Part shown: positions 49,005 to 58,650 of the stretch, one piece after another
Layout of the letters: every line of letters starts with the position of its first letter
How positions within the stretch are numbered: the first letter of the stretch is position 1
Source of the DNA: Gordonia sp. PP30
GTDB taxonomy: Bacteria; Actinomycetota; Actinomycetes; Mycobacteriales; Mycobacteriaceae
DNA: 64,000 nt
Reading direction: 5' to 3'
Assembly (NCBI RefSeq): GCF_023100845.1
Contig: NZ_CP095864.1
Coordinates: 310,001-374,000, forward strand
Notes under the pieces: model-generated
The model's database searches: none
Told to the model about the DNA's origin: nothing
What the model saw: the letters and a program-made list of their open reading frames with translations, nothing else
Made by a program: the position numbers and the translations under genes

Positions 49005-49475
49005 GTGAACAACTGGGGAATTCTGGCCGGGCTCGGACTGCTCGCCATGGCGTTCGTCGCGGTCGCCTACATCCGGTATCGGCAGCGCGAATCGTCGTCC
49101 CTGATGCGCGACGTCGAACTCGCCCGCGGACTGCGTGACCTCGCCGGAGACGACGCCGTGCGACTGGCCTGCGTCGACGAGTTCGAGGTCGGGCTGTATC
49201 AGCGTCTCTTCTACGCCTCCGCGGTCGGCCCCCGCCTGCGCAGTGCGGTCTGGTCGATGGTGGGGGCGGTGTTCGCGGTGACGGCGGCGCTGCTGCTGCG
49301 CGGCGTCGCCGGCGCGCTGGCCGACGTCTGCTTCATCGTGGCGCTGGTCGTCGCGTTCTTCTTCGGTCTCGCGGTGCTCTGTTTCCTGTCGATGGCCGCG
49401 TTCGCCGCCCTGACCACGCCCCGCGTGTCGTTCGCTGAGTCCTACGGCGCGACCGCAGATGACGCGACGGACTGA
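49005..49475 (+). CDS. Membrane protein, three helices, unknown function
   Basis: A 156-residue protein with one N-terminal helix (ILAGLGLLAMAFVAVAYI), a charged cytoplasmic loop of about 60 residues, and two more helices. No known domain is evident. TAGCGT at 48991-48996 is 8 nt before the GTG, which suggests a leaderless mRNA. The 3' end overlaps the next gene by 17 bp, so the two are translationally linked. Confidence 0.62.
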   Translation: MNNWGILAGLGLLAMAFVAVAYIRYRQRESSSLMRDVELARGLRDLAGDDAVRLACVDEFEVGLYQRLFYASAVGPRLRSAVWSMVGAVFAVTAALLLRGVAGALADVCFIVALVVAFFFGLAVLCFLSMAAFAALTTPRVSFAESYGATADDATD

Positions 49476-50949
49476 CTCCGGGACCGGTGGCGGGGTCCGC
49501 GCCGCGCTGGCGGTGGTCGGACTGGTCGCGATCGGGATTCTGGTCACCGCCTCGGCGGTGATCGTCGCCGATCGCGGTGCCGGTCCGCGTCCCGGCCAGG
49601 CGGCCGGCACCGTCGCGGTGATCGCCGAGAACGGTGTGCCCGACGCGGTGCTGGTGACCCGCATGCTGCTCGCCTCGTCGTCGTCCGCGGTGGTGGTGCC
49701 TGCCGGCGCCGCGCCGGAGGAACGCGCGCGGGCCGTCGAGCTGAGCCGGAACCGCCGCGTGCCGGTGTACACGGTGCCGGCCGCCGGGACCGGCGCCGTG
49801 ACCGCGGAACTGCGGCGACTCGGCGTATCGAGCGTGGTGAACGTCGGCGGTGAGGTCGCGGGTCTCGGGGTGACGCAGACGTCCGACACCAGCCGGATCG
49901 GGCGCGGCGTCGTGCCGTTCGCGGGGCATCCGGTGGTACTGCTCGACGACTCCGGTGACGACGCCGCCGAGGCGGCCGCCGACGCTGGGCTCGCCGATGC
50001 CCAGGTGGTGCGCGTACCGGTCGCCGACCCGCGGGCCACCGGGGAGTCCGTGGCCGCGGTGAGTCGTGCCGGGGATCCGGCGATCCTCGCCTTCGGTGCG
50101 GCGTTCGGCGACGAGGAGACCTTCCGAGCGCGGGTACGGCAGGCCCGGACGGTGCCCCAGCTGCCGGGCGGCGGCCAGTTGATGTTCCCCTCGCGGCGAG
50201 TCGTCGCACTCTACGGTTCCCCGGGTTCCCGGGAATTGGGTCCGCTCGGCAGGCAGTCGTTGCCCGCGTCGATCGACCGCGCGAAAGCTGTTGCCGCGCA
50301 GTACGACTCGCTCTCGCCGGCGCCGGTGGTTCCGGGCTTCGAGATCATCGTGACCGTGGCCTCGGCCGAGCCCGGATACCGTGGGGCGTATACCAACGTC
50401 GTCGACCCGGCGGTGGTGGAGCCGTGGATCGACGCGGCGGAGAAGGCCGGTATCTACGTGACCCTCGACCTTCAGCCGGGCCGGATGGACTTCCTGACCC
50501 AGGCGAAGATGTATCAGCGGTTGCTGGAACGACCGCACGTGGGTCTGGCACTCGATCCGGAATGGCGGCTCAAACCCGGCCAGGTGCACCTGACACAGAT
50601 CGGCTCCGTCGACCCCGCCGAGGTCAATCGCACGTCGGCGTGGCTCGCCGATCTGGTGCGGACCAGGAACCTTCCGCAGAAGGCGTTCGTCCTGCATCAG
50701 TTCGACGTGGACATGCTGGGCGACCGGTCCAGGATCGACACCTCGCACCCCGAACTCGCCGTCGTGCTGCACGCGGACGGGCACGGTGTGCCCGCGGTCA
50801 AGATGGGGACGTGGAACCGGATGATCTCCGGTATGCCGCCGAACGTGTGGATGGGCTGGAAGAATTTCTACACCGAGGACAAGCCGATGTTCGGCCCGGG
50901 GAGAACCATGGCGGTGCGCCCCGTTCCGTACTTCATCTCGTATCAATAG
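49459..50949 (+). CDS. Membrane-anchored exported protein, possible cell-wall-binding repeat 2 domain
   Basis: A 496-residue protein with one N-terminal membrane anchor (AALAVVGLVAIGILVTASAVIV) and the rest outside. Residues 50-200 contain repeated VAVIAENGVPDAVLVTRML and VVNVGGEVAGLGV stretches reminiscent of cell wall-binding repeat 2. The C-terminal 200 residues (GFEIIVTVASAEPGYRGAYTN..., YVTLDLQPGRMDF, LALDPEWRLKPGQ, FVLHQFDVDML) form a TIM-barrel-like pattern of strands ending in acidic residues and could be a glycoside hydrolase relative. No function is established. It overlaps the preceding membrane gene. Confidence 0.6.
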   Translation: MTRRTDSGTGGGVRAALAVVGLVAIGILVTASAVIVADRGAGPRPGQAAGTVAVIAENGVPDAVLVTRMLLASSSSAVVVPAGAAPEERARAVELSRNRRVPVYTVPAAGTGAVTAELRRLGVSSVVNVGGEVAGLGVTQTSDTSRIGRGVVPFAGHPVVLLDDSGDDAAEAAADAGLADAQVVRVPVADPRATGESVAAVSRAGDPAILAFGAAFGDEETFRARVRQARTVPQLPGGGQLMFPSRRVVALYGSPGSRELGPLGRQSLPASIDRAKAVAAQYDSLSPAPVVPGFEIIVTVASAEPGYRGAYTNVVDPAVVEPWIDAAEKAGIYVTLDLQPGRMDFLTQAKMYQRLLERPHVGLALDPEWRLKPGQVHLTQIGSVDPAEVNRTSAWLADLVRTRNLPQKAFVLHQFDVDMLGDRSRIDTSHPELAVVLHADGHGVPAVKMGTWNRMISGMPPNVWMGWKNFYTEDKPMFGPGRTMAVRPVPYFISYQ

Positions 50950-50971
50950 GGAATCTCGCGAGGGAGTCGAC

Positions 50972-52360
50972 ATGACAAGCAACGCTGCGCCGATCGGTGC
51001 CGAGGAACTGGCGGCCGGGCCCGATCTCGCGAGCAGACGCGACCCGGTCGACATCCTGGCCGCGCAGGACGCGACCCGGATCAGGGCACTGGTCCCGGTC
51101 CGGCACGAGCGGATGGGTGCCACCCCGTTCACCTTCTACCGGGGCGCGGCGGCGGTGATGGCCGCCGATCTCGCCGCGACACCGGACACCGGCATCTACA
51201 CGCAGCTGTGCGGCGACGCGCATCTGAGCAACTTCGGGCTGTTCCTGTCGCCGGCCCGGCGCATGGTCTTCGACCTCAACGACTTCGACGAGACGCATCG
51301 CGGCCCCTTCGAATGGGACGTGAAGCGACTGGCGGCGTCGATGGTGGTCGCCGCGCAGTCGAACGGCGCCACCGACAAGCAGGCGAAGCGTGCGGCGCGT
51401 CGTGCCGCCCGCGCGTACCGCCGCACGATGGCCGCGTCGTCGAACAAGAGCGCCATGGCGTGCTGGTACGACCACGTCGACGCCGACGAGGTGATCCGTG
51501 ATCTGGGCGACCAGCTGGACACCGCGAGCAGCGACCGGATGCGGCGCCTGCTGAAGAAGTCCCGGCATCGCAACAGCGAGCAGGCGCTGTCGAAGCTGTG
51601 CGTGCAGGACGACACCGGTGTGCACATCAAGAGCGATCCGCCGCTGCTGGTCCCGGCGAGTGAGATCTTCGTCGATACCGATGCGGAGAATCTGAGCGCG
51701 ATGTTCGTGAATCGGTTCGACGCCTACCGGAAGACCCTGCCGGGATACCTGGAGCGGCTCCTGGACCAGTACGCCTTCGTCGAGGCGGCGCGCAAGGTGG
51801 TCGGCGTCGGCAGTGTCGGTACCCGCTGCTGGATCGCGCTCTTCGCCGGCCGGGAGAACCAGGATCCGCTGTTCCTGCAGATGAAGGAAGCGCAGGAGTC
51901 GGTGCTCGCCCCGTACACGCCGGGCGTGCAGTTCCGGAATCAGGGGCACCGCGTCGTCTTCGGGCAGCAGCTGATGCAGGCGTCCAGTGACATCCTGCTC
52001 GGATGGCTCTCCGCACCCGTCTTCCAGGACGGGGCGGACGGTTCGGGGAGGGCCGGGGCCGGGATCTCCGACTTCTACGTTCGGCAGCTCCGCGACGGCA
52101 AGGGCTCGGTGGTGATCGAGGAGATGCCGATCGAGCGGCTGACCATGTACGGCGAGCTGTGCGGGGCGGTGCTGGCGCAGGCGCACGCCCGCACGTCGGC
52201 GCGTGGCGACATCGCCCGCTACCTCGACGGTCTGGGTAAGGACTTCGACAAGGCGATCGGCAAGTGGTCGCTCGCGTATTCGGCGATCAATGTCGCCGAC
52301 CACACGCGGATGGTCGAGAGCGCCGGTGTGAACAGTGCAACGGCCGGAGACCCGAGCTGA
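50972..52360 (+). CDS. DUF2252 family protein (kinase-like fold)
   Basis: A 462-residue cytoplasmic protein of DUF2252. Family marks: PFTFYRGAAAVMAADLA, QLCGDAHLSNFGLF (resembles the kinase catalytic loop HxDxxxxN), FDLNDFDETHRGPFEWDVKRLAAS (DFD-like metal site) and a C-terminal YADQ-like region replaced here by YGELCGAVLAQAHA. Such proteins may be atypical kinases, but no substrate is known. It starts 23 bp after the previous gene with CGAGGGAG upstream of ATG 50972. Confidence 0.8.
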   Translation: MTSNAAPIGAEELAAGPDLASRRDPVDILAAQDATRIRALVPVRHERMGATPFTFYRGAAAVMAADLAATPDTGIYTQLCGDAHLSNFGLFLSPARRMVFDLNDFDETHRGPFEWDVKRLAASMVVAAQSNGATDKQAKRAARRAARAYRRTMAASSNKSAMACWYDHVDADEVIRDLGDQLDTASSDRMRRLLKKSRHRNSEQALSKLCVQDDTGVHIKSDPPLLVPASEIFVDTDAENLSAMFVNRFDAYRKTLPGYLERLLDQYAFVEAARKVVGVGSVGTRCWIALFAGRENQDPLFLQMKEAQESVLAPYTPGVQFRNQGHRVVFGQQLMQASSDILLGWLSAPVFQDGADGSGRAGAGISDFYVRQLRDGKGSVVIEEMPIERLTMYGELCGAVLAQAHARTSARGDIARYLDGLGKDFDKAIGKWSLAYSAINVADHTRMVESAGVNSATAGDPS

Positions 52361-52439
52361 GGGGCGGCCCAGAAAGGCCTTCTACCTGCCGATTTCATGT
52401 CCGGCGGGGTTGTCGGGTAAATTCGTTCACGTTGTAACA

Positions 52440-52513
<74 letters not shown>

Positions 52514-52534
52514 CGCTTTGGTTGAGAAGCAGTA

Positions 52535-52570
52535 GAGAGCCTGACCGGCAGAAGTGCGGGTCAGGCTCTC
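52535..52570 (+). terminator. Terminator after tRNA-Pro
   Basis: GAGAGCCTGAC (52535-52545) pairs perfectly with GTCAGGCTCTC (52560-52570) and is followed by CTCGTTT. Confidence 0.85.
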
Positions 52571-52634
52571 CTCGTTTCACGAATGCTTCAGGGGCGGTTC
52601 GGGTTTCGTCCGTGACTCGCCCGCAGCGATGCGA

Positions 52635-52666
52635 GAGGTCCCGGGGCATCGTGCCGCCGGGACCTC
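52635..52666. terminator. Second hairpin downstream of tRNA-Pro
   Basis: GAGGTCCCGG (52635-52644) pairs with CCGGGACCTC (52657-52666) across a 12-nt loop. It may be a back-up terminator or an attenuating element of the transporter leader. The rest of the 52571-52857 gap shows TACGAT at 52820-52825 as a possible -10 box for the transporter. Confidence 0.55.
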
Positions 52667-52857
52667 ATCACAACCCCTCGAGCGCCGGACTCAGGCTCTC
52701 GCAAATGGACGCTCTGGTGCTGATTTCATCCTCAGACTAACAGTGCGGGGCTCCCACGGCCCGCTCCCGCGCCGATCCGGCCTGTCGTCCCCGTTCGGCG
52801 TCGGCGGTGTCATCGAACGCCTACGATCGAATCCACTCGACACCCCGGGAGGGCCGG

Positions 52858-54441
52858 ATGCACTGGTTCGTCGACAGTCCGCTGCTTGCGATCTTCTTCT
52901 GTGTCGGCGTGGGGTGCGTCGTCGGGAAGATCCCGTTCGGTCCGGTCTCCTTCGGTCCCGCGGGAGCGCTCTTCGTGGCGCTGGCGCTGTCGGCGATCGA
53001 CCCCGACGTCGCCGTGCCGCCCCTGGTCACCGCGCTGTCGCTGTGCGTGTTCTGCTACATGGTCGGCGTCTCGGCGGGACCGGCATTCGTGTCCGCCATC
53101 CGCCGCGGCTGGCGCCAGGTCCTGGTGTCGATCGTCGCGATCATCGGGATGGCGGCGGTCGCACTCGGCGTCGGTAAGGCCTTCGGTTTCGACATCGGCA
53201 TGATCGCCGGCGCCTTCTCCGGATCCGGTACCGCGACCGCGGCGCTGGGCGCGGTGCAGGAACAGCTCACCGGTGCCGACGGTGAGACTCCGGCGTCGCC
53301 CGCGATCGGCTACGCGGTCGCCTATCCGATCGCGGTGTTCGCGACCATCCTGGCCTGCACCTATCTGATCCGGCGGGGTCAGCGGAAGCCGACCGGTGCG
53401 GATCTGGAGACGATCAGCCCGATCGTCGTGCGCACGCTCGAACTGGTCGGGGACCCCGGGCTCACCGTGCAGCAGTTCAACGACCGGTACGACGCGGTGA
53501 TCTCGCGTCTCACCCGAGACTCGGTCACCGTCGTCGCGCACGACGCCGAGCCGCTCGCCGCAGGCGACCTGATCACCGTCACGGCGCGCGAGGACGAGGC
53601 CGAACGGATCGTGAGCGAGCTGGGCCGGCCCGCCACGGTGGAACCCTGGCTCGACCGGTCGGCGATCGACTTCCGGCGCGTCACCCTCTCCACCCGCGCG
53701 CTGGTCGGCCGTCCGCTGCACGAGTTACGGATGGAAGAGCGGTACGACGCCGTGGTCAGTCGTGTGCGGCGTGGCGACGTCGACATCATCGCCACTCCGG
53801 ACCTGATCCTGCAGAGCGGAGACCGGCTGCGGGTGACCGCGCCGCGCGACCGGCTCGCCGAGATCGCCGCCGACCTCGGCGACTCCGATCGGGCCGCGGG
53901 GGACATCAATCCGATCGGTCTCGGCCTCGGGCTGACCATCGGCCTCGCACTCGGCTTCCTGTCCATCCCGCTGCCCGGCGGCGGCGCGTTCGTGCTGGGT
54001 GCGGCGACCGCACCGCTCATCGTCGGCGTCGTGCTGGGGGCCGTCGGCCGCACCGGGCCGATCGTGTGGACGCTGCCCGGCGGCGTGTCGAACACGCTCA
54101 ACCAGTTCTCGTTGCTGGTCTTCCTGGCCGCGGTCGGGCTCGGCGCGGGCGGGGGCCTGGTGACCGCGCTCAAGAGCGACGCGGTCGGGCTCATCACCCT
54201 CGGCATCGCCATCGCCGCCGCCCACACGCTGATCTGCGTGATCGGTCTCCGCACGGTGCTTCGTGACGGCACCGCGAGCGCCCTGGGCGGCCTCACCGGG
54301 TCGCAATTGAATCCGGCGCCGTACGCCTACGCCATGGGTAAGCTCGGCGACCAGCGGATCGCCGTCAGCTACGCGGTCCTCTTCCCGGTCGCCATGCTCG
54401 CCAAGGTGCTGATCGCGCAGCTGATGGTCGTGTACTTCTGA
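52858..54441 (+). CDS. AspT/YidE-YbjL-type transporter (AAE family)
   Basis: An integral membrane carrier of 527 residues related to the aspartate:alanine exchanger. Two halves of about five helices each surround a cytoplasmic region (roughly residues 180-360) with two TrkA-C/RCK_C-like domains (VRTLELVGDPGLTVQQF and VTLSTRALVGRPLHELRME). The GxxSGxxTxTPAL-like repeat appears as GAFSGSGTATAALGA and GGLTGSQLNPAPYAY. Substrate is probably a small dicarboxylate or amino acid, but cannot be assigned. Start ATG 52858 has GGGAGG 5 nt upstream. Confidence 0.82.
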   Translation: MHWFVDSPLLAIFFCVGVGCVVGKIPFGPVSFGPAGALFVALALSAIDPDVAVPPLVTALSLCVFCYMVGVSAGPAFVSAIRRGWRQVLVSIVAIIGMAAVALGVGKAFGFDIGMIAGAFSGSGTATAALGAVQEQLTGADGETPASPAIGYAVAYPIAVFATILACTYLIRRGQRKPTGADLETISPIVVRTLELVGDPGLTVQQFNDRYDAVISRLTRDSVTVVAHDAEPLAAGDLITVTAREDEAERIVSELGRPATVEPWLDRSAIDFRRVTLSTRALVGRPLHELRMEERYDAVVSRVRRGDVDIIATPDLILQSGDRLRVTAPRDRLAEIAADLGDSDRAAGDINPIGLGLGLTIGLALGFLSIPLPGGGAFVLGAATAPLIVGVVLGAVGRTGPIVWTLPGGVSNTLNQFSLLVFLAAVGLGAGGGLVTALKSDAVGLITLGIAIAAAHTLICVIGLRTVLRDGTASALGGLTGSQLNPAPYAYAMGKLGDQRIAVSYAVLFPVAMLAKVLIAQLMVVYF

Positions 54442-54481
54442 CGTTCCCGGCCGGCCGGTCCTCGACCGTCGATCGACAGAT

Positions 54482-54546
54482 GTCGCGGATCCTGCCGGAT
54501 TCGCCGTCATTCACGCGACCGATCTCGGTCCGGCAAGATCCGCGAC
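54482..54546. repeat. Palindrome with GTCGCGGATC cores
   Basis: GTCGCGGATCCTGCCGG (54482-54498) and CCGGCAAGATCCGCGAC (54530-54546) form a 17-bp inverted repeat with one mismatch and a 31-nt loop. The same 17-mer occurs at 37794-37810. It lies just after the transporter gene. Confidence 0.8.
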
Positions 54547-54904
54547 GTATTGCTCCCGCGGTGCCTGATCGCCAGGCCGTGTGGAGACGGATCGGTAGGA
54601 GGGGCGTTTCGACACGATCTCGGCTAGCGCCTCGATCGGCTCAACGGGCTGTGGGGGGCCGGATGGGCTCAACGGGTGGCGGGGGCGGGGTCGGTTTGAC
54701 GGGTGGCGGAGCCTGATCGGCTCAGCGGGCCGCGGGGGCTCGGCTTGACGGGGCAGTGGGGGCGAGTCGGTTCGACGGGCGGTGGGGGCGTTTCGACGAG
54801 ATCTCGGCTAGCGCCTCGATCGGCTCAACGGGCTGTGGGGGCCGGATGGGCGCAACGGGCTGCAGGGAGGGGCGGGTCGGTTTGACGGGCTGCCGGGCTC
54901 GTGG
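54547..54904. repeat. Degenerate array of dispersed repeats between two genes
   Basis: The core unit (GTTTCGAC, GATCTCGGCTAGCGCCTCG, ATCGGCTCAACGGGC) occurs at 54606-54649 and 54790-54833, each followed by GTGGGGG and GCCGGATGGGC. Between and after them are shorter pieces such as GGTCGGTTTGACGGG and GGCTCAGCGGGC. No promoter or gene is apparent. The spread of pieces suggests repeated local duplication. Confidence 0.78.
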
Positions 54905-55903
54905 TCAGTGCAGCGTGCCGGCCAGCTGGGGCAGCGACTGGTCGACGATCTCGTCGTCCCCTCCGCCGTTCGACGACGCGGTCAGGGTGAGCAGGGTGGC
55001 CTCGGGGCGGCAGCAGAACCGGGCGGGCGCGTACGGCGAGGTGCCGAGGCCCGCGCTCACGTGCAGCATCATCGTCGATCCCCAGTGCGACACCCCCTTG
55101 ACGCGGGAACGATCCAGGTGGCAGTTGGTCACCAGCGCGCCGTAGCCGGGCAGGCAGAGCTGGCCGCCGTGGGTGTGGCCGGCCAGCACCAGGTCGTACC
55201 CGTCCGCCGCGAACGCGTCGAGCACCCGCGGCTCGGGGGAGTGCGTCAGCCCCAGCCGCAGCTGCGCGAGCGGATTCGGCCGCCCGGCCACCGTCTCGTA
55301 GCGATCCCGGCCGATGTGCGGGTCGTCGACACCAGCGGCCGCGACCCGCACGCCGCCCACCTCCAGTTCGCGGATCGCGTGGGTCGCGTCGAGCCAGCCG
55401 CGCTCGCTGAACGCGGCCCGCAAGTCCTGCCAGGGCAGCGGCTCACCGTGCGTGCGCTTGTGGTCCTTGCGGAAGTACTTGAACGGATTCTTCGGCTTCG
55501 GGCCGAAGTAGTCGTTGGAACCGAACACGAACAGTCCGGGCCGCGTCAGCAACTCACCGAGTGCCTGCACGACGGCCGGGACGGCCGCCGGATGCGCCAG
55601 GTTGTCGCCGGTGTTGACCACCAGGTCCGGCTCCAGATTCGCGAGCTCGGAGATCCACGACTGCTTCAGGTACTGGCGCGGCATCATGTGGATGTCGCTC
55701 AGATGGAGCACGCGCAGCGACGGCGACCCGGGCTCCAGGACCGGCAGCGTCGCCTGGCGCAGCGCGAAGGCGTTCCGCTCGATCATCGTCGAGTACAGCA
55801 GACCCGCCGCCGCGGCACCCGCGGCACCGGCAGCGAGCCGCGCGGCGGGGGAGGAGAGCAGTTCGGAAGCGTCGCGAGCCGGCACACGGGGGACAGAAAC
55901 CAT
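54905..55903 (-). CDS. Metallophosphoesterase (YkuE-like), membrane-anchored
   Basis: A 332-residue calcineurin-like phosphoesterase with an N-terminal hydrophobic segment (AARLAAGAAGAAAAGLLYST). The two-metal site is complete: DIHMMP, GDNLAH, GSNDYFG and GHTHGGQ. Relatives act on lipid or nucleotide phosphates at the envelope; substrate unknown. ATG 55903 is preceded by TATCCT (complement of 55911-55916) 7 nt upstream, indicating a leaderless mRNA. By order it equals Rv3683 next to ponA2. Confidence 0.85.
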   Translation of the reverse strand: MVSVPRVPARDASELLSSPAARLAAGAAGAAAAGLLYSTMIERNAFALRQATLPVLEPGSPSLRVLHLSDIHMMPRQYLKQSWISELANLEPDLVVNTGDNLAHPAAVPAVVQALGELLTRPGLFVFGSNDYFGPKPKNPFKYFRKDHKRTHGEPLPWQDLRAAFSERGWLDATHAIRELEVGGVRVAAAGVDDPHIGRDRYETVAGRPNPLAQLRLGLTHSPEPRVLDAFAADGYDLVLAGHTHGGQLCLPGYGALVTNCHLDRSRVKGVSHWGSTMMLHVSAGLGTSPYAPARFCCRPEATLLTLTASSNGGGDDEIVDQSLPQLAGTLH

Positions 55904-55944
55904 GCCCACGAGGATACGCGTCGCGCCCCCGCGCGCCGGGGCGG

Positions 55945-58398
55945 TCAGCCGCCCGGCACCTCGATCGTTACCGGCCCCACGCCGGGCACGTCGACGGTCT
56001 TCGACGTCGGTGGACCGCCGCCCTCCTGCTCCTTGCCGTTGGAGACGTAGACGGCGATCGTCGATCCCGGCATGGCGCTGTCCGACGGTGCCGTGAACAC
56101 CACGGTGCCCTTGGGCTTGCTGCTGTCCACCTCGAGCTCGTTGACCTTGAAGCCGGCCTCCTGCAATCGAGAGGTCGCCTGGCTCACCGGGAGACCGGCG
56201 ACGTTCGGGATGCGGCCGCGACTGCTGCCCGCGACGAAGGCCGGGTCACTCGGTGGCAATCGGACCGGACCGAACTTCTCGGCGATCGGCAGCATGGAGC
56301 GGAACCAGGTGCGGGCCGGCTCGTAGCCGCCGTAGATGTCGCCGTCGTAGCACTGGCGGACCGGCGAGGTGCAGATCCCGGCGGGATGCGAGCCGTCGTT
56401 GTAGACGTACGACGCCGCGGCGAGCTGGTTGGTGAAGCCGAGGAAGGCGGCCGAGCGGTGGGCCTCGGTGGTACCGGTCTTGGCGGAGAGCGGCAGGCGC
56501 CAGCCGATCGACGACGCGGCCGCCGCGGAGGTGCCGCCGGGCTGGTCGTCCTGGCTCATCGCGTTCGCGAGGGTGTTGGCGAGACCGCTCTCCACCACCT
56601 GCTCGCACTTCGGCGGGTTGAACGGGACGTTCACCATCACCGGCTTGCCGTCCGGGCCCATCACCGCGTTGCTGTACTGGTCGCGCTTCACCTGCTGGAT
56701 CGAGACCACCGGACTCGGCGGGCACCACACGCCGCCGGACGCGAGGGTGGCGGCGACGTTGGAGAGTTCCAGGGCGTTGACCGCGAACGGGCCCAGCGTG
56801 AACGACCCGAAGTTGCCCTTCTTGACGTAGTCGGCCAGGCTCTGGTCGCCGTGGCCCGACGATCCCGGCGCGGCGTACGACCGCAGCCCCAGCCGCACGG
56901 CCATGTTGACCGCAGGGGTGACGCCGACCTGCTGCAGCATGTTCACGAACGTCGTGTTGGGGGACTGGGCGAGCGCCTGAGTCAGGGTGAGCGCCGGCGG
57001 GTAGGCGCCGGCGTTCTTGACGCAGTAGTAGTCCTGCGGGCAGCCGAACGCCCCGTTGCTGTTACCCATGCCCTTGACGGCGATGTTCGCGGGCACACCG
57101 AGCACCGTGTTGGTGCCCAGGCCCTTCTCCATCGCCGCGGCGACGGTGAAGATCTTGAACACCGAGCCGGCGCCGTCACCCACCATCGAGAACGGCTGCG
57201 GCTGCACGGTCTGATTGCGCTTCTGGTCGAGTCCGTAGTCGCGGCTGGAGACCATCGACAGGACGTCGTGCGACTGGCTCCCGGGCTTGATGATGCTGAT
57301 GACGTTCGCGATGCCGTCGACGTCCGGGGACACCTGGCTCTGCGCGGCGCGCAGAGCATTGTCCTGCACCTCCGGATTCAGCGTGGTGCGGATCGTGTAA
57401 CCGCCGCGGGCGACGGCGCTGCGGGACAGACCGTTCTCGGCCAGGTATTGCAGCAGGTAGTCGCAGAAGAAGCCGTCGTCGCCCGCCGAGATGCATCCCT
57501 GCACCGGCGTCTTCGGCTCCGGCAGCACGCCGAGCGGCTCGTTTTTCGCCGCCCGCAGCTCCGCGGCGCGAGCCGGGAAGTTCTCGATCATGGTGTCCAG
57601 CACCGTGTTTCGGCGATTGAGCGTCGCCTCGGGATCGGTGTACGGATTCAGCGCCGAGCTGGACTGGACCATGCCGGCGAGCATCGCAGACTCGGCGACG
57701 GTCAGGTCCTTGGCGGACTTGCCGAAGTAGGTCTGCGCCGCCGCCTCGATGCCGTAGGCGTTGTTGCCGAACGGAACCATGTTGAGGTAGCGGGTGACGA
57801 TCTGCTTCTTGGCGTCCTGCTTGGCGGCGGCCTCGTCGAGGCCCTTCTCGCGCATGGCCTGCTCGGTGAGGCTGCGTTCCAGCGTCATCGCCATCCGGGC
57901 CTCGCGCAGCTTGCGGGCCGGCGTCGACTCGACGGCCGCCTCGCGCTCGGCCTCGGTGCGGGCCAGGACCAGCAGCTGATAGTTCTTGATGTACTGCTGA
58001 TCGAGGGTGGACGCACCCTGCTGCACCTCGCCCGACGACGAGTTCTTCAGCGCGGCGCGGATGGTTCCGCGCCAGTCGACGCCGTCGTGCTCGAGGAAGC
58101 GGCGGTCCTCCACCGAGATGATCGCGCGGATCATGTTCTCGGAGATGTCGTTGTAGCCCACCTGCATCCGGTACTGGTCGAAGAGCAGCGCGATGGGCTT
58201 GCCGTTGACGTCGGTCACCGTGGTCACCTCGGGAACGGTGCCGTTCAGGAGTTCCGACGAGGTGTTCTCCATCGTGGCGGCCGCCCGGTTCGACAGCATC
58301 GCCACGCCGGACGCGAACGGGAACATCAGCCCGGCGACCAGGACACCGGCCATCAGTAGCGCGAGCGCTGCGCCCGGGAGTTTGAAGGAGTTCCGCAC
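55945..58398 (-). CDS. ponA2: Class A penicillin-binding protein with PASTA domain
   Basis: A bifunctional peptidoglycan synthase outside the membrane: glycosyltransferase then transpeptidase. It has one membrane anchor (ALALLMAGVLVAGLMFPFA), the glycosyltransferase glutamate E97 in SVEDRRFLEHDGVDW, STLDQQYIKN, the transpeptidase nucleophile S412 in GSVFK, the SPNT-like motif, and KTGTTEAHRSAAF. One PASTA domain follows (IPNVAGLPVSQATSRLQEAG, from about 730). Start GTG 58398 has TATCCT (complement of 58405-58410) 6 nt upstream; the frame stays open far upstream but is non-coding there. 817 residues. Place between the phosphoesterase and whiB4 matches Rv3682. Confidence 0.93.
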   Translation of the reverse strand: MRNSFKLPGAALALLMAGVLVAGLMFPFASGVAMLSNRAAATMENTSSELLNGTVPEVTTVTDVNGKPIALLFDQYRMQVGYNDISENMIRAIISVEDRRFLEHDGVDWRGTIRAALKNSSSGEVQQGASTLDQQYIKNYQLLVLARTEAEREAAVESTPARKLREARMAMTLERSLTEQAMREKGLDEAAAKQDAKKQIVTRYLNMVPFGNNAYGIEAAAQTYFGKSAKDLTVAESAMLAGMVQSSSALNPYTDPEATLNRRNTVLDTMIENFPARAAELRAAKNEPLGVLPEPKTPVQGCISAGDDGFFCDYLLQYLAENGLSRSAVARGGYTIRTTLNPEVQDNALRAAQSQVSPDVDGIANVISIIKPGSQSHDVLSMVSSRDYGLDQKRNQTVQPQPFSMVGDGAGSVFKIFTVAAAMEKGLGTNTVLGVPANIAVKGMGNSNGAFGCPQDYYCVKNAGAYPPALTLTQALAQSPNTTFVNMLQQVGVTPAVNMAVRLGLRSYAAPGSSGHGDQSLADYVKKGNFGSFTLGPFAVNALELSNVAATLASGGVWCPPSPVVSIQQVKRDQYSNAVMGPDGKPVMVNVPFNPPKCEQVVESGLANTLANAMSQDDQPGGTSAAAASSIGWRLPLSAKTGTTEAHRSAAFLGFTNQLAAASYVYNDGSHPAGICTSPVRQCYDGDIYGGYEPARTWFRSMLPIAEKFGPVRLPPSDPAFVAGSSRGRIPNVAGLPVSQATSRLQEAGFKVNELEVDSSKPKGTVVFTAPSDSAMPGSTIAVYVSNGKEQEGGGPPTSKTVDVPGVGPVTIEVPGG

Positions 58399-58650
58399 CC
58401 GGCCAGGATACGTGCCGAGACCCAGGTGGCGGGGCATCGGTCGCTGTCCGTGTGCTGCCCGCGTGTCGGCGACGGGTCGCGGATGCCGGAATTCCGAACT
58501 GTGACTTGCGTTCGGCGGGCCACCCTCAATAGGCTCGGAAAAGTGATCCGGCTTACACTTCTTCAAGAGTGAGAGACAGATTGCATTGTGGATCTTATGC
58601 ACCCCCGAGCAGCGGGCGTGTCGATGGATTGTGAAAGGCGGAGTACCGCT

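Noticed and set aside
56386-58359. A 657-codon open frame on the plus strand antisense to ponA2
   Set aside because: It is a shadow of the GC-rich third codon positions of ponA2, with Arg/Asp/Gly-rich composition and no family-like motif; similar long shadows lie opposite leuA, the catalase gene and the methyltransferase.
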